IMG/VR virus record: IMGVR_UViG_3300027759_003301
Location: 1-34,178 of that record
Source: a virus
Reading direction: 5' to 3' (one strand)
DNA length: 34,178 bases
The stretch's first letter is position 1. Every line of letters starts with the position of its first letter. The notes below the pieces were generated by a model. The model saw nothing but the letters and a program-made list of their open reading frames with translations. It searched no databases and was not told where the DNA came from. The position numbers and the translations under genes were made by a program. Positions 1 through 6,505 of this stretch are shown here, one piece after another.

Positions 1-1260
1 GCAAAAGAAATCTTGCGTGGCCTGCGTCCGCACTTTGAAGAGTTCCACAAAGGACACATCACAGACGAAGCAATTGATGCCGCTGTGGATCTGAGTGTGC
101 GATATCAAACAGACAAGAAACTGCCAGACAAGGCCATTGATCTAATAGACACTGCGAGTGCCAAGTTAAAAATTGCACAGGATGACTTCACAGTCACACG
201 CAGTCACATCATTGAGATTGTCAGCAAGTTTACTAAGATCCCAATTGAACAACTGGGCAATGACAGCAACACTACCAAGAACTTGTCAAACCTAGATGTG
301 CAAATCAAGAGTCGCTTGTATGGACAGGACCCTGTGGTTGACTCGGTGCTGGAACGCATTTATGTCAGCCGTGCAGGTCTGAAACCAATCAACAAACCAA
401 TTGGTAACTTTTTGTTCTTGGGTCCAACTGGCACAGGTAAAACTGAACTTAGCAAACTACTAGCTGAATATCTCGGGATGAAACTACTACGATATGATAT
501 GAGCGAGTACCAAGAAAAGCATTCAATTGCCAAACTTGTAGGTGCTCCCCCCGGGTATGTTGGCTACGACGATCGCAACCTAGGTGGCGGCTTGCTAATC
601 AGTGAGATTGAAAAGAATCCCAACTGTGTGATCTTGTTTGACGAAGTTGAAAAAGCACATCCTGATGTGAGCAACATCTTGTTGAGCATGATGGACGAAG
701 GCACAGTCACAAGTAGCAATGGCAAGAAAGCTGACTGTCGTAATGCTATTATTATTCTAACAAGTAATTTAGGTGCGGCTGATAATGAGCGTAACAACAT
801 TGGCTTTGGTCGTGAACTGCAAAAGTCAGACGAAGATGACAAAGCAGTCAAGGAATTCTTCAAGCCAGAGTTTCGTAACAGGCTAGACGGCATCTGCAAG
901 TTCAGCAAGCTGGATGAGTTCTCCATGCGCAAGATTGTTACCAAGTTTGTGAATGAAATGAATGACCTACTGAGTGACAAAGCATTGCGAGTGAGACTGA
1001 GCGAAGATGCAACAACTGAATTGATCCGGCAAGGATTTGATCCCAAGATGGGTGCTAGGCCACTGGGCCGCAAGATCAATGATCTAGTCAAGGTGCCATT
1101 GAGTAAGAAGATTTTGTTTGAAGCTGTTGAACCCAATAGCTTGATCACAGTCAATTACGCTGCCGGAAAGTTTGAATTTGACATTCAAAGTACAAACTTT
1201 GATTCACCTCCTATTGTGGACGAAAATGGATACATTGTTCTGGACGTCGTTAAATCCTAA
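1..1260 (+). CDS. ClpA-like AAA+ unfoldase, C-terminal part (5' end outside window)
   Basis: The reading frame is open from the first base, so the N-terminus lies upstream. What remains is the end of the first AAA+ module and a complete second (D2) module. Counting from codon 5 of the window: Walker A GPTGTGKT at about 137-144, a GYVG pore loop at 181-184, Walker B ILFDE at 207-211, arginine finger FRNRLD at 287-292 and sensor 2 GARPLGR at 347-353. An IGF tripeptide (263-265) sits just before the KPEFRNRLD block, where ClpA and ClpX carry the loop that docks on ClpP; ClpB lacks it. This favours a ClpA-type protein unfoldase over a ClpB-type disaggregase. The last 25 or so residues after the D2 fold are an acidic/hydrophobic tail of unknown role. 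Family assignment is very secure; the partner protease is inferred. Confidence 0.93.
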   Translation, partial: AKEILRGLRPHFEEFHKGHITDEAIDAAVDLSVRYQTDKKLPDKAIDLIDTASAKLKIAQDDFTVTRSHIIEIVSKFTKIPIEQLGNDSNTTKNLSNLDVQIKSRLYGQDPVVDSVLERIYVSRAGLKPINKPIGNFLFLGPTGTGKTELSKLLAEYLGMKLLRYDMSEYQEKHSIAKLVGAPPGYVGYDDRNLGGGLLISEIEKNPNCVILFDEVEKAHPDVSNILLSMMDEGTVTSSNGKKADCRNAIIILTSNLGAADNERNNIGFGRELQKSDEDDKAVKEFFKPEFRNRLDGICKFSKLDEFSMRKIVTKFVNEMNDLLSDKALRVRLSEDATTELIRQGFDPKMGARPLGRKINDLVKVPLSKKILFEAVEPNSLITVNYAAGKFEFDIQSTNFDSPPIVDENGYIVLDVVKS

Positions 1261-1948
1261 TCTTAAGATACAGCATACTACCAAGTTATTCTTTGGTAAG
1301 TATGCCTATCGATTAGAACTGCATTGCACAGGTGTGGCATACTTGCGAGGTGGATTTTCATCCATGATGGCCTATTGCCAAGACCGTGAAAAACGCAGAC
1401 AAATAAACTACGGCGGTAGCTGGCGCGGCGACCGTTCACCTGTACCAACCTTTCAAGAACGTGCGTTTGTTGAATCTTTAGAAAACATCCTGCCCGACTA
1501 CGATACAGATGTTAAAAAACGCATTGAAGATCCAATGATGCAACTGTATACCAATGATCTCAATGTCATGAAGTCTATTGCGTCCAAACTTGATGCTTCA
1601 TACTTGCGTTCAGTCTGTGTGCCCGAAAATCAAGATGGCGCAAACATGCTGGCCAAAGGCTATGTACTAACAGCCAAGCCCAGCAAATGGCAATACAGAT
1701 TCAACACTAGAGAAGCAAAATACTCCACAGAAAGTAAAGAACAGTTGTTGGCCTATCTTGCGGCGCTTGGAGATGAAGTACATTTACCACAGAGTCTCAG
1801 AGAGTCACTAGGCGAAGCTAAAAGTCGGTATATCTGGGGTAGTTATATCTATGCTCATGATGCAGGAATTGCCACAATGATAAAGATGATCAATCCACAT
1901 TTTATTAGATCAATTGATGAATTCCGTTGTTTAGCTGAAGATAAATAA
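1226..1948 (+). CDS. conserved-looking hypothetical protein, start uncertain
   Basis: I do not recognise this family. The frame stays open upstream of 1226, but an earlier start would overlap the unfoldase gene by about 90 bases, and the convincing protein-like sequence begins near LKIQHTTKLFFGKYAYRLEL. ATG 1226 gives a 35-base overlap and about 240 residues; a TTG at 1235 is an alternative. The product is soluble and mixed alpha/beta with no membrane segment. It has a basic stretch (DREKRRQINYGGSWRGD) and no obvious catalytic motif. It ends just before a TAAATA box that could start the next transcript. Confidence 0.7.
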   Translation: MDTLFWTSLNPNLKIQHTTKLFFGKYAYRLELHCTGVAYLRGGFSSMMAYCQDREKRRQINYGGSWRGDRSPVPTFQERAFVESLENILPDYDTDVKKRIEDPMMQLYTNDLNVMKSIASKLDASYLRSVCVPENQDGANMLAKGYVLTAKPSKWQYRFNTREAKYSTESKEQLLAYLAALGDEVHLPQSLRESLGEAKSRYIWGSYIYAHDAGIATMIKMINPHFIRSIDEFRCLAEDK

Positions 1949-1968
1949 TATACATAGATAATGAGGAG
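1941..1968 (+). promoter_or_regulatory. late-promoter-like ATAAATA box and strong Shine-Dalgarno
   Basis: ATAAATA at 1941-1947 resembles the T4 late promoter core TATAAATA and overlaps the stop codon of the preceding gene. By T4 spacing, transcription would begin near 1954. AGGAG at 1964-1968 is a good ribosome binding site for the ATG at 1975. The promoter role is inferred. Confidence 0.45.
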
Positions 1969-1974
1969 CCCAAA

Positions 1975-2139
1975 ATGGCCAAAGTATACGAAGAAGTGAT
2001 AGTAATCAAAGTCAGCAAACTTATCAAAGACAATGCTGATGTTGCACCAATTGCCAACGAAGATGTTATTGTTGCCCTGGAACAGGTAGCACAAGAACTT
2101 GTGGGCACGGGTGTTATTGTAGAAATAGAACGAGCGTAA
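1975..2139 (+). CDS. small hypothetical protein, 54 aa
   Basis: ATG 1975 follows an AGGAG Shine-Dalgarno by six bases and the frame stops at 2137-2139. The peptide starts MAKVYEEVIVIKVSKLIKDN and ends VGTGVIVEIERA. It looks like a compact beta-alpha-beta unit (valine/isoleucine strands around an acidic helix). No family is recognised. Its own promoter-like box upstream, strong ribosome site and hairpin downstream support a real, separately expressed gene. Confidence 0.75.
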   Translation: MAKVYEEVIVIKVSKLIKDNADVAPIANEDVIVALEQVAQELVGTGVIVEIERA

Positions 2140-2143
2140 ATTT

Positions 2144-2171
2144 ACAGCGGTAATGAGGCCGCTGTTAAATA
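2144..2171 (+). promoter_or_regulatory. hairpin followed directly by a TTAAATA box
   Basis: ACAGCGG (2144-2150) pairs perfectly with CCGCTGT (2159-2165) around an 8-base loop, and TTAAATA (2165-2171) begins at the last base of the stem. No long T-run follows, so it is not a textbook intrinsic terminator. A terminator or mRNA end-stabiliser for the upstream small gene, coupled to a late promoter for the glycosyltransferase, would fit. ATG 2203 is 32 bases downstream. Confidence 0.45.
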
Positions 2172-2202
2172 CTTTACTGATTTTCAACCATGGAAGAACT
2201 AT

Positions 2203-3159
2203 ATGTCAACAAATCAATCCCGCAAAGCTAAAAAAATTACCATCCCGGGTAGCACTGCTCCTGTGGGTGGCGCTCCTGCCGCACCAGGTGGTGCAAGGTC
2301 ACAAGAAGAACTGTTGGCAGAAATTGCCAAAGTTCAACAATCACAACAAGGGCAAATGGCTCCTGTAAACTATGATTTCAAGAATGTGCATTTGCACCTG
2401 GGTATCCCAGCATACGGTGGTATGATTTCTGAGCCAACATTTACCAGCTTCTTGCGTTTCACTCTGCTGGCTAGTCAAGTTGGCTTGAACTGGAGCCTGG
2501 ACACAATGGTCAACGAGAGCTTGGTAACACGTGCTCGCAACAACTTGATGGCCAAGATGATGACCAATGACAAAGCCACACACTTTATGTTCATTGACGC
2601 TGACATTCGTTTCCAAGCCGAAAGCATCTTCCAGATGATCAGCTGTGACAAGGATGTTATTGGCGGCTTGTATCCTAAGAAATCCTTGCCAATCAACTAT
2701 GTGATTAACCTAAAGCCAACTACAACTGTGCAAGGCGACATCTATACTGTAGATACCATGGGCACAGGCTTCTTGTTGTTCAAGCGCAACGTTTACGAAC
2801 GACTGATCAAAGCACACCCAGAGACCAAGTACGTGGATGACATTGGACTGGGCAAGCAATACGAGCCAATGATGTATGCAATCTTTGATTGTGTGATTGA
2901 TCAACGTGGTCACTACTTGAGTGAAGACTGGACATTTTGCCGTCGCTGGCAAGCAATTGGTGGCGACATCTGGGCACACAGCAAGGTGTTGTTGAACCAT
3001 TGCGGCCACTATGAGTTTACAGGTGACTTGGAGAAACTGGGCATTGCAAACTTTGCGCAGAACATGACTCCTGCCACAGCCGAACAAGTGGAAGCTGATC
3101 GTGTGCGACAAACTGAACTGGCTTCTTCACAAAAGCCCAAAGAGATCATGCCGGTCTAA
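2203..3159 (+). CDS. GT-A fold glycosyltransferase-like protein
   Basis: A 318-residue protein with a flexible Ala/Pro/Gly-rich leader (about 1-55) before a globular domain. The domain carries HLGIPAYGG (65-73), the nucleotide-sugar region ESLVTRARNNL, a DxD metal-binding motif in FIDADIRF (DAD at 132-134) and SEDWTFCRRW (240-249), which resembles the acidic catalytic end of GT-A enzymes. NHCGHYEFTG follows at about 265-274. The role is sugar transfer from a nucleotide sugar to an unknown acceptor (host surface, virion or DNA). Start ATG 2203 is chosen because GGAAG lies seven bases upstream. The donor is unknown. Confidence 0.82.
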   Translation: MSTNQSRKAKKITIPGSTAPVGGAPAAPGGARSQEELLAEIAKVQQSQQGQMAPVNYDFKNVHLHLGIPAYGGMISEPTFTSFLRFTLLASQVGLNWSLDTMVNESLVTRARNNLMAKMMTNDKATHFMFIDADIRFQAESIFQMISCDKDVIGGLYPKKSLPINYVINLKPTTTVQGDIYTVDTMGTGFLLFKRNVYERLIKAHPETKYVDDIGLGKQYEPMMYAIFDCVIDQRGHYLSEDWTFCRRWQAIGGDIWAHSKVLLNHCGHYEFTGDLEKLGIANFAQNMTPATAEQVEADRVRQTELASSQKPKEIMPV

Positions 3160-3161
3160 CA

Positions 3162-3626
3162 ATGACTGAGACAGAAAAGTTAGAAATTAAACTTGGAATC
3201 AGTGGCACCTACTGGAGTAAGTGCCCTGATTTTTCTATTTCGCTTGACGGACAAGAACTAAAGAAGGGCACTATCAGTGCCGCCAGTGATACAGTAGAAT
3301 ATCACGTGTTCACATGCGAACTTGAAGAACATGAACATGTGTTGGGTGTGCGTTTGCTCAACAAAGAGATGTCCGACACTGTGCAAAACCAAGACAAGAG
3401 TGCCATAGTCAAAGACCTGGTTCTGAACATTGTCAGCATTGAAATCGACGAAGTTGAGCTTGGTAAATGCAAGTGGGATAATTCTGTTTTTGTACTTGAT
3501 GCTCCTGCTGACTACAACGGGCAAACAGTAACAGAGCTAGCTCGTTGCGTTAATCTAGGCTTTAACGGCGAATATCAATTCAAATTCTCTACACCTTACT
3601 ACGTTTGGCTGCTTGAGAACATGTAA
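3162..3626 (+). CDS. beta-rich hypothetical protein, possibly carbohydrate-binding-module-like
   Basis: A 154-residue protein two bases after the glycosyltransferase stop, so probably translationally coupled (no clear Shine-Dalgarno). It is almost entirely alternating beta-strand sequence. The pattern FSISLDGQEL, then EYHVFTCELEEHEHVLGVRLLNKEM, then DKSAIVKDLVLNIVSIEIDEVEL resembles small calcium-dependent carbohydrate-binding modules (xylan-binding type), where an H-x-V-x-V-x-x-x-N strand is followed by a D-x-x-x-x-V-x-D-L strand. That similarity is by eye only. It could be a virion decoration or fibre-associated lectin. Confidence 0.65.
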   Translation: MTETEKLEIKLGISGTYWSKCPDFSISLDGQELKKGTISAASDTVEYHVFTCELEEHEHVLGVRLLNKEMSDTVQNQDKSAIVKDLVLNIVSIEIDEVELGKCKWDNSVFVLDAPADYNGQTVTELARCVNLGFNGEYQFKFSTPYYVWLLENM

Positions 3627-3630
3627 CCCA

Positions 3631-3667
3631 AAGCCCTGCGATATGGTAAATATCATATACAGGGCTT
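3631..3667 (+). promoter_or_regulatory. long hairpin with GTAAATA in its loop
   Basis: AAGCCCTG (3631-3638) pairs with CAGGGCTT (3660-3667). Inside, ATATG (3641-3645) pairs with CATAT (3654-3658). The 8-base loop 3646-3653 contains GTAAATA, a late-promoter-like box. ATG 3671 follows, with AGGG at 3661-3664 as a possible Shine-Dalgarno. It could end upstream transcripts as RNA and act as a promoter as DNA; both roles are inferred. Confidence 0.45.
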
Positions 3668-3670
3668 ATC

Positions 3671-5413
3671 ATGCACGTTATAGACATATTTGAAGCAACA
3701 CAACGCAGAGTAGTAGCAATCTACCCGGGACGTTTTCAACCTTTCCACCGCGGACATCGTGCGGTGTTTGAATACTTGAGCAAAGCATTTGGTGCAGAAA
3801 ACACATATATCGCTACCAGCGACAAAGTAAATCCTCCTAAAAGCCCATTTAACTTCTCTGAAAAACAGCGTATGATGGCCCTGACAGGTATTGATACCAG
3901 CAGAGTAGTACAAACAGCAGAACCTTACCGTGCCAACGAAATTGTAGACAGCCTGGACAAAGAAAACACTGTGTTGGTATTTGCAGTGAGTCAAAAGGAC
4001 ATGGCAGAGGATCCACGCTTTGCCAAGTGGACCAAGAAAGACGGTAGCCCCAGTTACTTTCAACCTGCTCCAAAGGACTTGAGTCAAGCGGCTCCACTGG
4101 CACAACATGCCTATATCTATGTTGTGCCTACCTTTCCGTTTAAGATACAAGGACAGGATGTGGAAAGTGCCACTGCTATTCGTGCGCTGTTTGCACAGTC
4201 AGACGAAGCACAAAAGAAAGCCCTGGTCAAGGAACTGTTTGGTGCATATGATGATCAAGTGTACGACATCATGGCCAACAAGATTACCGAAGGATGGAAA
4301 AGTCGCTTGGCAGGAGCCGCGCTGGCAGGCGCTGCCGCAATGGGTGGCGCACCTGCACAAGCTGACGTAAACCTAGGCACTGTGTTCACAGCAGGACGAG
4401 CCATCAACAATGCCAGACAGATTACTGCACATGATGTGCGTAACGAAATTGGCAATGAGATTACCAACATTGCACGTGGTGATCGCAACCACAGTCATGT
4501 GCTGGGCATGGGCAAAACAGCACCGCAGCCGCTGAGAGCAATGGAAATGGGCAAGGACTTGTCCAGTACCAAAGATGCCGCACTAAAACAATTACAACGC
4601 AGATCAGGACAGCAAGTGGATCCTAACCGTGTGCGCTATGATGTAGATGAAGTCAAACCTGGAGTGTTTCGAGTTGTTGCTATCACCGAAGAGGCCGCAG
4701 GTGTTGGCGTTGTTGCCAGTAAAAAACAAGCCAAAGATCCACGCTATTCAATGAGTCTTACTCGGGATGTGCGCCCAGGTCAAGTTAACAAAAGTCTTAG
4801 AGCTTTCAAACTTGCAGAAAATGCAGAACAACTAAACGTAGGCGACAATGTGATCATCACCGGTGATGTGGAATTCAAAGGAACCACCGGAGTGATTGAT
4901 GACTTTGGTCGTGACAAACGTTTTGTTATTGTTAATTTATACAACCACGGCAAGCATAGTTTCCACAGTAGTGACGTTGAACACAATGACTATGCGGATA
5001 GCGATGAAGAACAGTCATATCACTACGACCGCAATCCTGATGCTCGTGATTGGGAGGTAGACGAAAGCATGTATCAATACGATCAAGCAGATCCATTCAA
5101 CAGTGAATTTGCTCCAGACGTGGGCATGGGCCGCATGACTCTACGTGCATGGAAACAGTCGCTCATACGCAGGGTTCGGCAACTCAGTACAGAATTAGAC
5201 CAAGCAGGTCAACACATGGACTCAGCTGCCATGTGGGACAACATTTATAAAAAAATGAAAGCATTGAATCTAGATCCAATTGCACAGGAAATTGAACTTG
5301 CGCACAACGAACTAGAAAAGATTCGCCGGCAAGGAGGCACACGTAGTCGTGCATTCAAACAGCTGGGTGAACAGATTGTCATGCTACAACGACTTGCCAA
5401 GGACAGAAAATGA
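3671..5413 (+). CDS. NMNAT-like nucleotidyltransferase fused to a long virion-like C-terminal region
   Basis: 580 residues. The first 200 form a cytidylyltransferase/NMNAT-type domain: GRFQPFHRGH at 20-29 with the catalytic HxGH, and ESATAIR at 165-171 matching the second ATP-binding motif. Family members transfer AMP or CMP to a phosphate-bearing substrate such as nicotinamide mononucleotide; the substrate here is not determinable. After KITEG (204-208) comes an Ala/Gly hydrophobic stretch (212-231), then a second small domain (about 385-440, VGDNVIITGDVEFKGTTGVI, KOW/SH3-like), an acidic Tyr-rich linker, and a Lys/Arg/Glu-rich probable coiled coil (about 490-575). The domain alone would be about 200 residues, so two thirds is extra. 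ITE-G and LAE-N (381-384) resemble T4 prohead protease sites. Confidence 0.82.
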   Translation: MHVIDIFEATQRRVVAIYPGRFQPFHRGHRAVFEYLSKAFGAENTYIATSDKVNPPKSPFNFSEKQRMMALTGIDTSRVVQTAEPYRANEIVDSLDKENTVLVFAVSQKDMAEDPRFAKWTKKDGSPSYFQPAPKDLSQAAPLAQHAYIYVVPTFPFKIQGQDVESATAIRALFAQSDEAQKKALVKELFGAYDDQVYDIMANKITEGWKSRLAGAALAGAAAMGGAPAQADVNLGTVFTAGRAINNARQITAHDVRNEIGNEITNIARGDRNHSHVLGMGKTAPQPLRAMEMGKDLSSTKDAALKQLQRRSGQQVDPNRVRYDVDEVKPGVFRVVAITEEAAGVGVVASKKQAKDPRYSMSLTRDVRPGQVNKSLRAFKLAENAEQLNVGDNVIITGDVEFKGTTGVIDDFGRDKRFVIVNLYNHGKHSFHSSDVEHNDYADSDEEQSYHYDRNPDARDWEVDESMYQYDQADPFNSEFAPDVGMGRMTLRAWKQSLIRRVRQLSTELDQAGQHMDSAAMWDNIYKKMKALNLDPIAQEIELAHNELEKIRRQGGTRSRAFKQLGEQIVMLQRLAKDRK

Positions 5414-5679
5414 CACAAAAATTTCGAGTTACACTGGATGTGCATTGCACAAAAAAGCTGGGTAACAAAGCCGCATATCGTTTGATGGTAGCAAATGAAT
5501 TGGTAGCCGAAAGAGATTTCATTTGGGAACACGAAGAAAAATACATCCAAGAACAAATGATCTTGAATCTCAATCCCGGCACCTATGTTGTGGATCTACA
5601 GTCGTTGTCAGGTTCGTTTACTGTGGACAATGTCACAGTCAATGACCGTATGTTGTCCGGACTGATAATTGAAGTGTAA
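5410..5679 (+). CDS. small beta-rich hypothetical protein, 89 aa
   Basis: Starts in an ATGA overlap with the stop of the preceding gene. The sequence alternates beta strands (FRVTLDVHC, YRLMVANELVAERDF) and ends in a GTYVVDLQSLSGSFTVDNVTVND pattern, again like a small carbohydrate-binding or fibre-type beta sandwich and reminiscent of the protein at 3162-3626. No catalytic residues are evident. A structural or decoration role is a guess. Confidence 0.7.
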   Translation: MTQKFRVTLDVHCTKKLGNKAAYRLMVANELVAERDFIWEHEEKYIQEQMILNLNPGTYVVDLQSLSGSFTVDNVTVNDRMLSGLIIEV

Positions 5680-5700
5680 TAAATAACAACATATTAAGGA
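5679..5700 (+). promoter_or_regulatory. late-promoter-like ATAAATA box and Shine-Dalgarno
   Basis: ATAAATA at 5679-5685 overlaps the end of the upstream gene; AAGGA at 5696-5700 precedes ATG 5706 by five bases. The expected start of transcription by T4 late spacing (near 5692) leaves a short leader holding the ribosome site. Confidence 0.45.
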
Positions 5701-5705
5701 ATTAT

Positions 5706-5885
5706 ATGCGAAGCAGTGAATTTGTAAAAGACGCCAAGTTGGCTGAAAATGCCACTGGTGGTGCAACAGGATCTGCTGCCGTAGCCACAATGCCAGGTGC
5801 TAAATCCAGCGAAGCAGGCAGTTTGTTTGGTGGCACATACCAACAACGAGATAACCCATTCCGTAAAAAAGGTAAGAAAAAATGA
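5706..5885 (+). CDS. small Gly/Ala/Lys peptide, 59 aa, possible internal virion peptide
   Basis: Begins MRSSEFVKDAKLAENATGG and ends NPFRKKGKKK. It is low in hydrophobics, glycine/alanine/serine-rich and has a strongly basic tail. LAE-N at residues 12-15 resembles a T4 prohead protease site. A good Shine-Dalgarno (AAGGA) and a promoter-like box precede it, and it overlaps the next gene by ATGA. A packaged or scaffold-type peptide would fit; no family is recognised. Confidence 0.75.
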   Translation: MRSSEFVKDAKLAENATGGATGSAAVATMPGAKSSEAGSLFGGTYQQRDNPFRKKGKKK

Positions 5886-6496
5886 GCGACATGAAAAAAC
5901 TACTTGAGAGCATGACCAAGTTCTCAGGCGAACCCACACAAAAGCCCGGCGACCAAGTTCGCGGCACTGATCAAGCCACACACGAAAATCCATTCAAACA
6001 TCGCTTGGTGGGTGAAACCGAAGAGTATTGCGATGCTTGCGATCGCCCTGTAAAAAAATGCGTGTGCGATGATGAACTCAGAGAATCACTCATGCAAGAG
6101 TATCAGTACTTTGTAAAAGAAGCTCCTGCTGTGGCGGCTAATGTTGTTGCCACCAGCCCAACTCCTGCACAAACTCCTCCAGGTGGCGCACCAGGACCAG
6201 GCGGAACAGCCGCTCCTGCAGGTACTGCTCCTGCTGTGCCAGGACAACCTGTACCACCACCCAAACCAGGACAACCAGCCGCTCCTGCGGTTCCAGGTCA
6301 GCCACCCAAGCCGGGACAACCAGCACCTGCAGGTACTGCGCCAACAGGCGCTGCCGGAACAGCAACACCTCCTGTGAATCCCATGCAGGTCAAGAAAGAC
6401 ACTGAAGCACTAACGGCATTACTCAATAACCCTGCTCATCCAATGAATGCACAGCTACAAGCATTGATTAAAAAAGCTGGTAGCATACCCAAGTAA
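5882..6496 (+). CDS. Pro/Ala/Gly-rich protein with an N-terminal Cys4 motif
   Basis: 204 residues starting in an ATGA overlap. Residues 1-45 are polar. C50-x2-C53 and C60-x-C62 form a short possible zinc knuckle (YCDACDRPVKKCVC). Residues 82-175 are a proline/alanine/glycine linker with repeated PGQPxxP and PAGTAP units, coded by internally repetitive DNA. The C-terminus (180-204) is a small helical segment (ALTALLNNPAHPMNAQLQALIKK is its span, residues about 176-198). Such a flexible spacer suits a virion or scaffold protein. Function unknown. Confidence 0.75.
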   Translation: MSDMKKLLESMTKFSGEPTQKPGDQVRGTDQATHENPFKHRLVGETEEYCDACDRPVKKCVCDDELRESLMQEYQYFVKEAPAVAANVVATSPTPAQTPPGGAPGPGGTAAPAGTAPAVPGQPVPPPKPGQPAAPAVPGQPPKPGQPAPAGTAPTGAAGTATPPVNPMQVKKDTEALTALLNNPAHPMNAQLQALIKKAGSIPK

Positions 6497-6505
6497 GGAT
6501 TAGAA

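Noticed and set aside
564-1154. 196-residue open frame on the minus strand
   Set aside because: Antisense to the ATPase D2 module, which has all expected motifs; the minus frame reads as Ser/Leu-rich shadow sequence without a ribosome site.
6141-6377. Leu/Gln-rich frames over the Pro/Ala-rich region on both strands
   Set aside because: Produced by the repetitive GC-biased codons of the real gene at 5882-6496.
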